From Chrysoperla carnea (Eukaryota > Arthropoda > Insecta > Neuroptera > Chrysopidae): DNA of 64,000 nt. Position numbers and translations under genes: made by a program. The stretch covers positions 72,692,520-72,756,519 of the forward strand of contig NC_058339.1 in assembly GCF_905475395.1 (NCBI RefSeq), in the 5' to 3' direction. Positions 44,901-59,900 of the stretch are shown here, piece by piece. The notes below the pieces were generated by a model that worked only from the letters and a program-made list of their open reading frames with translations, did no database searches and was not told the origin of the DNA. The number at the start of each line of letters is the position of its first letter. The first letter of the stretch is position 1.

Positions 44901-47900
44901 TGTGTTATTGATCACGAAAAACAAGGATTACTATGTCGACAAGAAATTCTCGGATATGATAGGCATGGTCGTAAATATTGGTTTCTAGCCAGGCGTATAT
45001 TTGTGTAAGTAAATTTTATGCCTTTTCTATAATTATTAATTTTAGTCTATCCTTCATGGTATTTGAAAATTTATATAGAAAATGTTTTCTTTAGTAAAGC
45101 TTAGCAGTCAAAAATCATAGCTGCATGGTTAATGAGTTTCGTCACATAATTCCATAAGAACAGGGATTTTTCGAATCGATTTTAAACTTATATAAATAAT
45201 TTTATAATATTCAAACTAGCTTTTCGTGATTTTTATTTGGACTTGGCCTAATTATACATTATACTAAGAAATTTCAAAAACCGGAGTACAATTGCAAAAA
45301 TAACCTAAGATTTAATGAGTTTAAATTTCAATGTGGCTTTAATGCAAATATTAAAAAAAAGCATAAAATAATGTTTTAATTTTGAAAATTTATTTAATTT
45401 TAAAGAGAGGGAACGGATGATGTATCGTACTATACAACTCCCACACAATTCGATGAATTACTAGATGTCTTGGATCATACCGGAATGGAAGCGTCATTAT
45501 GGCGTGAAATATCTGAATACAAAGAAGAAATCGTTCGACAAATGGAATTAACTGAAAAGCTTACAGCTCAAGCTAAAGGAAATCGAAAATCATATTTGGA
45601 TGTAGAAAATGGTAAGTCAACAAGTAAAATTTAAAAATCCCCCGACAAATTTTTCGGGTACGGAACCCTAAATTTGCACTTGAAACATCTTTAAGAACCC
45701 TCTCCATTAAATTACCTTTTTCCTTAGAGCCTTCTTCAAAATGAACCGATTTTGAAGATCATCGGCTATGTTTTAGTTATTCCGGGTACGGAATCCTAAA
45801 CTTGCATTTGAAACATAGCTAAAAACACTTCTCATTAAATTATATATCAAACGAATAAAAAAAAAAATTCCGCTACGATTTCACAGGCAGACACACGAAC
45901 ATAGCGGTCAAACTTATAACACCTCTTTTTTTGATTTAGTGATTAAAAACAGGGGAATGTAACAATGTTTTTTAAATTCGTACTTTTTTTTCCGGGTAGC
46001 GTTGATTTTGAAAGAACGTAAAGATCGTGAAGAACAGAAGAAAAAGGCTGTTGAAGAGGCGCAAAGAGAGAAACAACGGCAGGCAGCTGAAGATATGGTA
46101 GCGAAAATGCACGATGAAGGGAATACTGAATCAGATCTAGGTGGATCTGCAGTAGAGCAGACTACTACAGTAACAACTGTTGAAAAAACGGCTACAACCG
46201 TAACCACGAGTGATTCTACTGCATCGGTAACGGAAGTAGTCACTACTTCAACGACTACAACAACGACGACCACAGGTAAAGAAAATTCAAATTTTCACGT
46301 TAGATTATTGCTCCAAAAAAAAATTTGATCATTTCATTAATCGAGGACTTAATTTTTTTTTATTCCAGTAAATAAATCATCGGAAAACGAAGATAAATGC
46401 CAACCTGAAGATATGGAAATCGAAGAATTTGATGATAATAACAAAAATATTCAAACACGATCTAAAACCGGGTCGTTAACACCACGCTCAATAGCTTCTG
46501 GTGGTACTACAATCGATGAATCTAAACGACGTACGAGCACTGTAACACCTGGTGGGGCTAAAGATGATATTCTTCAACAACAGCTAGATAAAATCGATAC
46601 ACCTGATTCCTCACGAATGACCCGATTAAAAACAAGTCAAATTGCGAATGGAACATACCTATTTAAATTGGGTATGGAAAATTTGTACAAGAATTATTCA
46701 AATCAGTACACGACAAACATAATTGCGTTAAATAAACCGCAACGTAATGAAGAACGTGATAAAAAACGACATTTATCTCATAAATTTTCTCTAACGGCTG
46801 CATCTGAGTTTAAATGGATTGGACCATTAAATGGACCCAGAGCACTATTAGTTAATACACTTCGACAAACAATGCTACAAATGGAATCGTCAATTCCGGC
46901 TCCGTTTATGCATCCAAATTGGCCGTTACTACGTAAACCATGGGTTTCCGCTGTTGGTGCTTGTATTAACGCACGTGATTTCGCACGAGCGTTGATTGTC
47001 CTTCAAGCGTGTATCAAACCAGTGGTATTCGCTAACGTTTGGCATGAACAATTAGGACATGTTAAATTATATCGTGTCACAGCTGCGGAACGCGAAGAAC
47101 GCAAAAAAATTGATAAACGTGAAAAGAAGGAAAAAGAGGAGGAAGAAGAACGTAATCGAATTACATGTAATTTCGTCAAGTACACTTTAGGGTTAAAACA
47201 TCAAGTGTGGAAGCAAAAAGGTGAAGAATATCGTGTGCACGGTCAGTGGGGTTGGATTTGGATGGCAGTGAATCGTAAAGTGCGATCGGTTGATGCAAAC
47301 ACGTTGGGCTTAGCGAGTGGACCACAGAAAATGATGGTACAAATAAAAGATGGTGCTAATTTAAAAATTTTAGCTGTGGATCCAAACACGTATAAATACT
47401 TAAAATCAACTTTTGCTAAAGAAAATAAAGATAGTAATTCGGAAACTTCGAATGAAGATGACGTGAAGAAAGATGAAGAAAATAGTGAAAATGATAAAGT
47501 TAAAAAAGAAAATGACAGTAAGTAAATATATATATATATAATTTTTTTTTTTTTTTTTTAAATATAGTTTGTGCAACAGTTTGAAAAATGAGTACTTGAG
47601 GGAAATCTTTTAGGCTTGAAGACACTGAAATAAAATTTTCCTTTAAAACAGATCTCCAAAACATCAATCAAATACATAATTTTTGTCTTTTCTAACCCAA
47701 AAAGAGAAGAAAAATAAGATCAATAAGTTATTGAAATAAATACCGCGATACTCGAAATAAAATTGTATATTAAGAAATTCTATTTAAAAAATACAATTAA
47801 AAAACATACAACGGACTTACATGTCGCTAAATATCGATATTTCGATTGCAACGCAATCATCGTCAGTAGCAAAATTTATTCGTATAACCCATTACAAACA

Positions 47901-50900
47901 TTTTACACAAAATTAAAAATAAACAAAACATTACCAACAAAACAGTAACGATTTACAAAAAATAAAATTACAAAAATTATCACAAATTTGAAGAAAAAAT
48001 TTCTCAATACCACCAAACTTTTTGTAAACATTGCACAACAAATTATTTAGTGGGTTTGAAAAATTCTTTTATCGACCTTAATTTATATCTAAAATTCGGT
48101 ATCGTTTGTGAGATGGGAGTGTCCAAGTTTGCTATAACTGACGAGAAGTTTTAAGTTTAAGTTTTTTTATCTGTAAATCTTAACTTAAAGCCAAATTTTT
48201 ATTTTTAGCATTGAAAAATTTAAGACTTGTTCAACAAGTTGAAGAATTCGAAGAATTAGACGTAAAGAAGGCGTTAACGACCCCAGGTCGTTTATTGTAC
48301 CCAAAAATTGCAAAACGTTCCCGGTTAGATGATTTTCTAAGTAGACGAACACATTTGAAAATTATTGAAGAACGAAAAGCCGCTATGCAGGTTAGTAAAC
48401 TAATTTTTTCTTTATTCGTTTAAAATCGCTGGGAATATTTTCATGTATAGAACTGAAAAACCCAATTTTGAGGAGTTTTTCTGATTTTCCGGGGGGTTGT
48501 GATGTTGGTAATACAATTTCTAAAACTATTCTGTTAATTTGACTTTATTCCGAGTCGATTGAGAAAAACGTAATTTTTGGGGATTTTTTTTTCAATTTTC
48601 CAGGGGGTTGAAATGAAACAGCATCTTTCTACCATGCCCTAGAAGTGCTTTAGAATTTTTATATGTCATTGAGTGAGTAAGTCAGTCAGCTTCATTTTGG
48701 GAATTTGGAACAGCCTGGTTAACATTTAGACCTGTCTGGCTTTTTGATTTTTTAATTCCTTAAATACCTAACTTAAAATACCTCAGGAACTATGTTTTAA
48801 TGAAGAAATTTTTCTTCGTAGGGAAGTGCTTCCCTTCAATCAGATTTCGATTTTCTTATTTAGGGGTCCTTCAAGGACAATTACAAAATGTTCCGTAGTG
48901 CCTCAAGAACGTATCCAAATTGTTTACCAGCTCTCGGACAATCATAAGATCAACAAAGAAGGGGCGTGGGGTTCTACTACGTTACTACTACTTTTGTCTG
49001 CGATAGGATATCCTGTACGAAGATGAATGTATTTGATTTCATTTTTTGTTCTATTTTCCTAGGCGAATTTGGTGAATAATTCAAATTTCGTCGATATTAA
49101 ACCTACAAGCGAAGATTTTAACGTTGACATTGAAAGTGATTCAAACGATATGGACACAAACATCACTGGAGTACCTCAAATTGCTGCAAGTAATCCTAAT
49201 AGTACAATATCCAGGGAAATAATGGCAAGTTTAACGAAAAAAATTCAAACATATCGAATTCAGTATCAAGCAATATCAAAAATTGGAAAAGATTTCCAAT
49301 GTTACTCCAAGGGATGTAATTCTAACAGTGGAGCACTAGGTACAACTGAAAGTTCGAGTTGTTATTCCCCAATGTGTTTGCAAAAAGCTCGTGTTCGAAA
49401 AGAATTACTAGCATTGTTACGACGTGTAAATAGCCAATCAAATATTGTAAGCCCATTGAACAAAAAACCACTGACACAATCTCCACTAACACCTGGTGCA
49501 CCAACATCGGCATCAACACATCAATCATTATCACAGGCATCGCAGTCAATTCTTGAACAGAAATTAACTAGTCCGATGAGTCAAGAAAAAATGAATGCAG
49601 CTATTCGTCGCGATTTAGAAAGTGCAGTCGCATCGGCTACGGAATGCACCGAAGATAACTTAAAAAATAACGTGTTTGTTCCGAAAAAGGTGGAAGAGAT
49701 TAAAGTTGAAGTGAAAAATGAAAATCCCGAAGAAGAGAAAAAAATTGAAATAAAAAAAGAAGATGAAAAATGTGATGATACAACTCCCATCGATATGGAA
49801 GTTGATGATACCATTAATGTGGATACAATTAAAGAAGTTAAAGAAGAAATTATTACGCCTTCCGCTCCCGAAAAACCAAATACACGACGTTCAGGAAAAA
49901 AGGATGAAGTAGTTGTTACTACAACTACAACTCGAACCACAACGACTCGATCTTCTGTTAAATTATTAGATGGTGTTGTTAAAAACGCCGAAACATCTCA
50001 GACTCAAAAAGATTCAATAACTACGTCATCCACGGTAAACGGTTCAACAAAAACGGTTTCAACTATTACAAAAAGTGGTGGAGCAGCTACGTATATTGCT
50101 CAAGAGAATCGTCGATTTCGTACTACAAAAACAGTTCGACGTGAAGAAAAGGTAATAAAATCGGAACGCGCTGCAGATGGTACAGAAAAAATTTATTCCA
50201 CAGCATGCACGGAGGGTAAAATTTATTTAAAGAAAATTATCAATACTCAAGTGGGTGATCGTCGTAAAAAACGAACACCCGTTAAATATCCGCTATGTTC
50301 TACATTCCAAAATAAGCGTGGACAACGTACGTTGCTGGTATTACCACAGCATGAATTACGGAAATTAAGCCGTAAAGCTGGTCGGTTCCAAATTGGTGGT
50401 TTCCATCATTTAGCCAAAGCAAATCCAAGTATATGGCCATATCCATGTCCGCGACCCCTCTTTAAAACCTGTTGGCTGTATCGCAGTGTTGGCTTGAAGT
50501 CTTTATCAGCTGCCGCCCTACAATTACGAATTTTATGGACATGTTTACGATGGGATGATATGCAAATGAAACCAATTACTACGGATGGTAAACATCAAAT
50601 TACAACGGAAACTGAAATTATTTCATTGGAGATGTTGAAACATCGACATGTTGGTCAATTTTTGGAACGTACACAATATTTAAGACGTAAAGTTGTTATT
50701 CCATTGGAATTACCTAAAACAATTCGAGGTATTTGCTCTTTTATATTTTTTTTAAATTTTTATAGCCAATTACTTTTTTGCTCAAAGTAGATGTTAATAC
50801 TTCTAATCAGACCCTTCTTTTCCACTGGGCTTTTTCCCAAGACTTCGTGATCGATCTGCACATGATACAATGAAAAATAATCCATTTTCAATGGGATTTC

Positions 50901-53900
50901 GAAGTTTCTAGCCCCCAAATTTATGAAGTATTAGAATTATATTTCTTTTATTAGTTTTATATAATTTAATTAGCTTCAATTGAACTTTGAAAGAAATTCG
51001 ATTTGCCAACTATCAAAATTCGTAAAATGTTAGTTGAGGAAATAAAACTTTTGAGGTTGAATTTAAAAGTACTTCTCCGATTTTACGGTGCCAGGCGCAA
51101 ACTGTTCGTATATAAGAGTGTAGAAAAGTCAGTTTAGTCAGAAAGTGTGGTCTTTTAATTTACGGGCGTGAGAAAAGTCATAAAAATAGAAAAAAAAAAG
51201 TGAAAACAAACAATTGACTGTGTTAATTGTTGAAATACCATGCATAGACAGTGTTGATTACTCTATCACATTACGCATACATACATGCCACACATACATA
51301 ACTAATATTCCCATATAACACATACTATACAATTTACGCCTAATTTGCGCCCTCACCTTTTTGTTGTATGACCTAACCTCACCATTTTCTAGATGTCGAC
51401 GTTTTAAACTTAATTTAAAGGCCACTCTTTTTGACCAAACTGATTTTCTACACTCTCATACGAATAATATGCGCCCGGTACCATAAAAATAGGTGTACTT
51501 TGAAATTCCGAGGTTTTGGTCATTTTTCGCGTTTTATGGTTATTTTGTATTTCGAGATAGAAAAATGAGATATTTACTAAATATTAACACATTAATTTCT
51601 TGGTACACTTCGATACAGAGTGACCCTGAGTATTTTCTAAATGTCAGTAATGACATGATTGTAAAATGAAGTTTTACAAAAAAAAGGAACCCGTGTTCCT
51701 TATGTGCCCAATGCCTCCAAAAGGTTAAAGGTTGCAAAATTTTGAAAAAACGAGAAATATTCAATAAATGCTTTAATTAGAAACGGAAGTTATACGGAAT
51801 TTAGGTAGTCTTTTGGAAATATGAGGATTATAAATTCTACATGGTAATTTTGAAAGATTATTGAAAAAATTCAATTTCTCAAAAATAACCTTAGCGATTT
51901 TTCATAGAGGTTTGCCCAAATAATTTGCACTCTTAATATTGAGTTTTTTTTTTTTCGTTTTTTAAGTAGAAGTAACATCGATTCGAAGTGGTTTGAGGAA
52001 ACGTAAACGACCAGAATCACCGCAAACAACTGAACCACAAGTAACAGAAGATTGGGTTGAAGAAAATAGTTTAGAATTATGGGAAATTAAATTATATGGT
52101 GAAAGGTATGCGATCATATTTTTTTTGTTCATAAGTGTTGAGCGAATGATTTGAATTTTTCATTTTATGTTTGTTTAAACTCTTTTTTCATTTATTAAAT
52201 CTGATTTTTATTAAATGTTTTTCCCAATAAACTAAACTCGAAAAATAATTTTAGTATTGCAAATTTAAAAAAAAATTGTAATATCTGTATGAAAATGAAA
52301 AACTAAAATTTAGATTTGATAAAATTGTATTTATTATTCAAATTAGTACAATTTTCTAAAACCAAATTAATCATTAAATTTTTAACAATAATTTTCAAAT
52401 ATTTTCCAAGTAAAATTCTCACAGAAAATGTTTTATATTGTAGTAATTTGAAATATGATTATGCAATCCTTATAACAAAATATTTATAACAAGCAGTATT
52501 CTCATAGCAGTATACTCAAAAAAAGGTACTAAAGGAAAATTTTAACAACACAAAATTTCAAACTATTGTATCTCGGACAAGAGTCATCGGATTTGAAACC
52601 TCAATATTTCATTTAAAAACTTGGTACTTTCTAGTTTTGGAATCTATTTGGAAAATTTTTTATCACCCCCGCCACCTGCCGCTTTGTACTGAGGATTAAA
52701 AGGGTGAATAGTGTTATTCCTTAATTTTATATGAACTTGTAATAGTGTAATCAAATTTTTAAATTACTTTACAACAAATCTGCCAAGACCACTCGAAAGA
52801 ATGTTTCATTTTTTTTAAAATGAGCTAAAAAATTCCCGTACGAGCGCCAAACGCAATTTTGTCGAAAATCAAAAAAATTGTGAAAATTTCGGCTTTTTTA
52901 CATTTTGGCGATTATAACTCATAAAATCAGAACTACCGGATTTGACGCAAGCTCTGATGTAAAAAATTACTGGTTTATTAGTACAAAGCGATTGGAGGTA
53001 ATTAAATTTTTGAGTAATTGATTCCAAAACTAGTAAGTACAAGTTTTCAAGCCTATTACGGATCCAAATTTGATGATTTTTCGAAGAGATACATTAAAAT
53101 TCCGTGTTTTTAAAATTTTTCTTTAAAACTTTTGATGAGTATATTAATGCGTGCTTATCTAATAATAAACTCGCAGAGGAATCTACGAGAAAATCTTCAG
53201 CTTGTTATAAATAGTATGCATGAAATGATTTGTTTAATAAACGATTGATTTTTATCATATGTTTTTGTCAAAGACTTTGTACTGCTATTAAAACTTTTTA
53301 TACCTGATTCCTTGAACTTTACGATGATATTCTACAAGTAGAATCATCAAAAATACCCTAATTTTTGAATTAATATTTTGAGTTAATAATTTTTTTATTG
53401 GGGGAATCCTTAGAAATCTTTTATTGAATAAATCGAATGAATTATCTTTTATTTATCGTGTTTTATAAACCTCCGTTAATCTTTTGTAAATATTCGTTTT
53501 TTTTTTTTTCTTTTTTTTTTAAACTTGTAATACGAAAAGAACTCAATTGCATTGTTTTGTTGTGACTTGTCTTTCCCAAAAATTTTCTTAACTATTTCTA
53601 TCCCCACAAAACAATTGTTCTAATTTCCTGAAAAATCTGAATGTAAAATAAAGTGATGTTTGGGGTATGAATGTATTGCACACATGGATTGCTTAAACTA
53701 ACACGTGGCGCTTGTTGTGTGTTTGCTGTGTGCAGGCTTGAAAGGGCTAATGCACAAGTTATCACTAGGAGTCGTACCGGTAATTTACCACCGAATCGTG
53801 CTGCCATCACAAATGATGGTACTTCACCAGCTACTGGACCATCCGCTCAAGGTCTACCAGGTCCTGGCGGAATTAATAAAGTCGCTGATACAGTTAGTAA

Positions 53901-56900
53901 TAAAGCTACATCCGAAGAAATTAAAGAGAAAATGGAACAACAGCTACGAATTCAACGTTTGGCGCATCAACAAAAGCGGGCGTTGGAAATGAAAGGACAA
54001 TCATCGCCAATTGTAAAAATGGTTGCGAACGCAGCTCAAAGTAAGTCTTTTTTTCTTATTGAGCAATTTTCCAAAATCTAGATTTTTTAATTAAAATTTG
54101 ACTTTTTTCTCAAACAAGCTAAAACTAATAACACAGTGATTAAATCGAAAGGTATGTTTTTCCAAAATTTTTGGTGTTTTATGACTGCGATAAATTTAAT
54201 TTTCCGATTATGATCGTTGACGAGCTATGTTGAGTTCAAAGACCTGGTCTTCATTAGCAATATAAAAATCCTTAATTTGTCCTTCGAAGAATTAAGGGGT
54301 TATATCCAATTAGAATTGATTTTTTATTCCATTTCCGGAATGTACATATATTTAAGTATATTCTCTGAGAATTTCAAATTGATCCTATAAATATTCACGA
54401 AGATAAACGCATCAAAAAAATAAAAAAAATTTTAACTAAGTTTTAAATTTTAAAAATTTTTGAATTTTTTCACAATCTTCTTAGATATTTTTCCCAGTTA
54501 TTAATCGAAGGAATAAGATTTCTGAAAATTATTTCGATATATTAGACTTCTAAGTTGAAAAATTTTGAATTTATTTTTTTTTGGAAGCCGCCACTTTGTC
54601 AAAAATCATATTTTTGACTATTTCTTCAATTAATATCTGTATTCATCTATCGGCTAAAGAAATTATCTGGATTTTTTCATTTTGAATAATCCAAACCAGA
54701 GATATAGTGCTCACTGCTACACACTTTTTTGGGAGGACCATCAGAAAATCATCTATAGGAGCAGTACAACAGCAAATTTTTGAAAACTGACAACAGGATT
54801 TTAAAATTAAAGAAATGTCCCATATTTATACGTTTTTTATATTTATGTAAAATAAATGATCTTCCAAAAAAAAAACCTGTTTTTTTGCACTCGCAAGTGG
54901 ATATAGACCCTTAAATGATTTTATTATAATCTTTCAAAATTTGTATCAATGTTTCGTTCCTTTTTTATTTTAGTTGGTCCAGATGGCACATTAAAAATAG
55001 TTAACAAAATACCAATGACACCGAATTCAAATAGTGTTGGAAAATCTGCGTTAACATCCTTGTTAACGTCGAATTCAACACCTCTATCAGGAAATAAAAC
55101 TTTAATTGGAACTCGACGAATATACATGACAAAAGGAGCCGATGGTACTTCACGAGTTATCACAACACCTACAAGTATTTTACCTAAAGCGGGTAGTACA
55201 CCAGGTGGGGCCGTACAATCTACATCGAGTCCATCTATTATCAAAGTTCAAACACCTGGCGGAACTACTGTGCAAACGATTCAAGTACAGAATCAATCAC
55301 AAGGTAAGTCAAACAGAAACTACTTTCAAATATTAGCACAAAATTTTTTTATCGCTTTAAGCACTTTTTAAAATGGTTTAAAGTAGGCCGGCCGTCACGT
55401 GACTAGTCAACTAGGCAATTTGTATGACGTAAATGTAAGAAAATGCTCTAAAAATATCGTAAAAGCGCCAAAAACTAAAGTTTTTTTTTATGTTTTCTTT
55501 TTGAAAGGCGCCGTAAGGTAATGTTTTTTTTTACATAAACAGAATCTGTGATAAATTTTCTTTATATTGAAAACTTTTTGAAGTTTATTCACCGATTAAT
55601 TTTTGTACAATTAACATTATTTTTAGTTCTTCCATAAAGTACTATGTTATTTTAAATGAAATAATTCAAAATTGCGCCTCGCAAGAGCCCCCAAAACTGT
55701 TTTTATTGTGATCAAAGGGTAAACTATCCTTCACCCCAAAAAAAAAAAAAAAAGAACATTCACCGTACTTGCTCAAACAGCCGGACTACTTTAATCGACG
55801 AACTCGTCACATAACAAACTCGTTATTTAGATAATGGCGAGTTATTTTCGAAGGTTGTCAATTAAGACACATACCATAACGTATTAAACTTTTCATGAAT
55901 ATTTGTATGCCGCAAAAATGCGGAGTTTAAAACTAAATACCTAACTGGTACTTGGTAAATTTGTTGCTTGTGTCATGGGAATTGTATTATACAAGGTGTC
56001 TTTTTTAAGTAGACATATGCTTGAAACTCGATAAATAAATTTAATCGAGGAAAATGCTTCAAATATGATTATATCAGCATCGAATTCGATTTAAGTTTTT
56101 GGATTAAATTCTTAAAAACCTCATTCTTATTCATGACTGACAAACATTAGATGAACACTTTAAATTAGATAGTTGTTCTTTATAAATACGCAATAGTTTA
56201 CGACAGTAATTGATACAAAAAATCTAGCCTTTATGGAAAAACAAATCACGAGGAGTACCTAGATTTTGCAGAAACATTAAACGAATAATAATTTTGATAC
56301 GAAAAAACAATTTTGGGTAAAACTTTTCAGTCCGTTTTTGCCTAAACTGTACGGTTTGCGGAAAATTGTTTCGAGTAAAAATGTTGACTTTTTTAATCAA
56401 TAACAACTTTCTAATTTAAAGTGTTCATCTATCGATTACCAGTTATGAAGTAGAGTGATTTTTTCATTGAGCTTGAAAACTTAAAGTAAAAATTTAAGGT
56501 AAAGTTTAATGGCTGCGTAAGATTTGCACTTACACACCCAACATTTTACGCTTGAAGCATTTTTATCGATACAAGTTATTTTACGAGTTTCAAACATATG
56601 TCACTTTTAAAAAATATATCCTGTAGTATATTGGCGCCTTTAGAGGGGAAAACTAGCATAGAATCTCAACAGTAGTGTAATTCCAAAAATCATTCTAGGT
56701 ACGCCATCTGGAACAGTAATCCAATCAAAATCATCATCGGACGTTCCACAACGTGTTCAAATCATACGAAATCCAGATGGCAAAATCCAAGTACGAGGTC
56801 TAATGCCTGGTCAACAACTCGTACAAATGTCTGATGGAAAATTACACGTTTTAAGTACAAATCAATTGCAAAATATTGTGAACTCACCGAATAATAAAGT

Positions 56901-59900
56901 GGTTACAAAAGCATTAAATAGTCCATCAGTGTCGACAGCATCTTCAGCAGCTGTATCTACTCCAAATGTGGTTAAAAATAGTGCAAATAATGCTCCAATC
57001 AAAGCGGCTATTACACAAGTTATACAAAGTCCGAAAACACCTCAACAAGTTATGATTCGACAACAACAGGTGGTTGCACCTTCAACGAATACGCCCACAT
57101 TGCAAAAGGTTTTGAGTCAACAAACTCCAACAATACAACAAACAAATACACCTCAACAACAGCAGGTGAATGCGGGAACGCCAGCATTACCAACAGCACA
57201 GGTAAATAAATTTTCCAATTGAAAAATATATCATTATTTCTATCTACTCATATACCTTTGTTCAAAGCCAAACGAACCACTTTCACTCTTTTTGGTGTTG
57301 TTTTGGAGAAGAGGGAGAATGTCTGCCAAGATTGTGAAACGTTTGTGCGTTTATGGAAGTTATTTGGCAAGCGGTAGAAATTTATACTGTATACTATTTT
57401 ACAGCAGTTTCGGAAATTCTCCCACACTTGATTTCAAATTACTGTCATACTGCCATAGTCTGTCAGTCTGTGGTGTCTGCCACTATTTTTCCATAGAAGT
57501 ACATGTTGTAGCAAAAAAAATCGCAATTGAGTTTATCCGGTTAGGATCCACTTTTTTTCTCCGTTTACATCAACCCCACCCCTTTTCGAAACCGACATAA
57601 AGTTTTGTTTGCCACTATTTGCCAGGGTTTATAAAAAATAGATAAAAGTTACCGTTGCTTCCAGACTGTTTTTTCCCCAGATTCTGCCATATTTATGTCC
57701 TATGAGATAAAATGCTCATAATAGACTCAGGAGCTTATTTACCACGCGGCAGAAAGTTAGGGTTCATTGATTTTTTGACCCGCTATATCCCAGAATAATA
57801 ATCCTAGTTGTCTGGGAGAAAAAAACTTGTAAATATCACCTGGGAGAAAAACACCTTCCTGATTGTACACACAATCTTTGTGATTCTAATTCAAAAATTC
57901 TGAACATATTTTTGTCGAAAAAACTGAACTTTTTGGGAACAGGATTATAAATATTTTGATCTTCTAGATGGTGACCTCGACTGGCCCAGCTGGTAATGTT
58001 AGTCAGATAGTTGTAAGCAATCCAGAATTAGCACAACAAATAGCATCTGGTAAAGTACAAGTGGCAACAATCAATGGACAACAAGTTTTAATACGACCAA
58101 CTGGTAATAATCAAGCAACAATTGTTGCACACTTAAATCCTGGTCCAGTTATACAACAGCAACCTCAGCAGCAGCAGCATCAACAACCAGTTCAAACACC
58201 TCAACCTCAATCTCAACAAGTCACTAATCAAATGATGAGTCCCCAACAATCAATGGTTCAACAGCAACAAATCGTTCAACAACAACAACAGACCACACCA
58301 GTTATTAAACAGTCCGTCCAACAACAGTCTGTTATATCAAATGTAAGTACAAGTGAAATTAAAAAAAAAACTCCTGACAAATATCTCGTATACAGAACTC
58401 TAAACTTTCACTTGAAACACAAATAAGAATTTTGTTTAAATAATATATCCCCTTCAGGATCCACAATAAAAATATTTAGATAAATTATAAAATTATTATT
58501 AATTAGCTAGACCGAAACCCCAACCCTCAATATTGTACCTAACCTTAAATAGCATTCACGGACTCCTCGCTTAAACACTCTCCATTAATTTACTTTTCAA
58601 ACAAAACAAAAATCAAAATCGGTACATCCGTTTAGGAGCTACGATGTCACAGACAGACAGACAGACACACATAGCGGTAAAATATATTACAACACCCCTC
58701 TTTTTAATTCGGGGGCTAAAACAACAAACATGCTGAAATATTCAATCGAGAAGAATAGGGAATATTAATGTATTTTTTTTATATCTTTAATTCATTGTTT
58801 GCATAGTAAAAAAATATAAATACTGTTTAAAAATGCGTTAATTAAGTTAATCAACAAATTTGACAAGCCAATACTATGACGTTACGTCCGTTTTAAAATT
58901 TGAATTTCCGTTTTAGAAATTTTGAATTTCTCTCACTGAGCAAGTTTAAGCGGCGCGGACCCTCAGTTTTTAGGAAAAAATTTCTGTAATAATGTCTCAC
59001 TTTTGAACGCAAGGGCTAAAAGCTTCAGAACCCAACCAAATCTTCTATAGTCGACAAAGACAATCTAACAAACTTGTAATTAAAACAATACTTCAGGTCT
59101 ATAAAAATTTCGGTCTATTTTTTTTTTCGATTACCGATTTTAACTATTAATGATTTTGGCCACTTTTCATGTCTGTTTTCACGGACAGACTAATGAATTG
59201 ACGAATTTGTAGAAATAGTTCTAATTTTTTTTTTTTTTTATAGGCTCAAACGAATTTACAAAATGAGCCACAGCAACAGAATCAAAGTATTGAAGAATCG
59301 CTGTTAGCGGGTCAACCACCAGGAACTGTGATCAAATGTGTGACTGCGCAAGTGATACAAACAACACAAGGACCTAGAATTGTGTTACAAGGATTACAGG
59401 GCGCTGAATTTACACCGGAACAACTGGCATTAGTGCAACAACAAGTTAAACAACAGTTATTACAAGGTATGTGTTAAAACGATTGCTCAGTGTGTTTAAA
59501 ACGTTCTAACTACTGATAAATGGCACTTACTAGAGCACAGTTGAGAAGAGTGGTGGGACTCTTGACAGTGCACTGTTAACTAGTCTACCTTCATGAAATG
59601 GATATCTCTAATGATCCCACTCGTAAAGCCTGTATGCAGGATAACGAAACATCCATACATATTATTTGCACCTGCAGAAATCTGCAGGGCGTTATATTCA
59701 AAATGTTCCTTTTCGAAACCTTGGATCCATCAATCATGGGAGAGATCCCGATGGAGAAGCTGTGGGTTTTCAGCATGGCGCCTGGCCTTGACAAAATCCT
59801 TTAGTTTCTTCCGATTTTAATAGCGCCTCCTACCCAAAGACGTCTCGTCCTCGGGTGACAGGTCGTTCTCAAGGAGGGCACAGAGGACTCTTGGTCTAGG

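Noticed and set aside
46002-46273. Minus-strand Val/Thr/Ser-rich frame opposite E(bx) exon 4
   Set aside because: Antisense of a Thr-rich coding repeat; exon 4 on the plus strand fits phase on both sides.
53598-53810. Minus-strand 70-codon frame with a convincing signal-peptide look (LLVITCALALSSLHTA)
   Set aside because: It is antisense to E(bx) exon 9 and its acceptor. No downstream exon or promoter supports it, and the sense exon is well supported by phase.
57292-57600. 102-codon plus-strand frame in E(bx) intron 12
   Set aside because: No resemblance to the E(bx) family; splicing from 57201 to 57968 is in frame without it.
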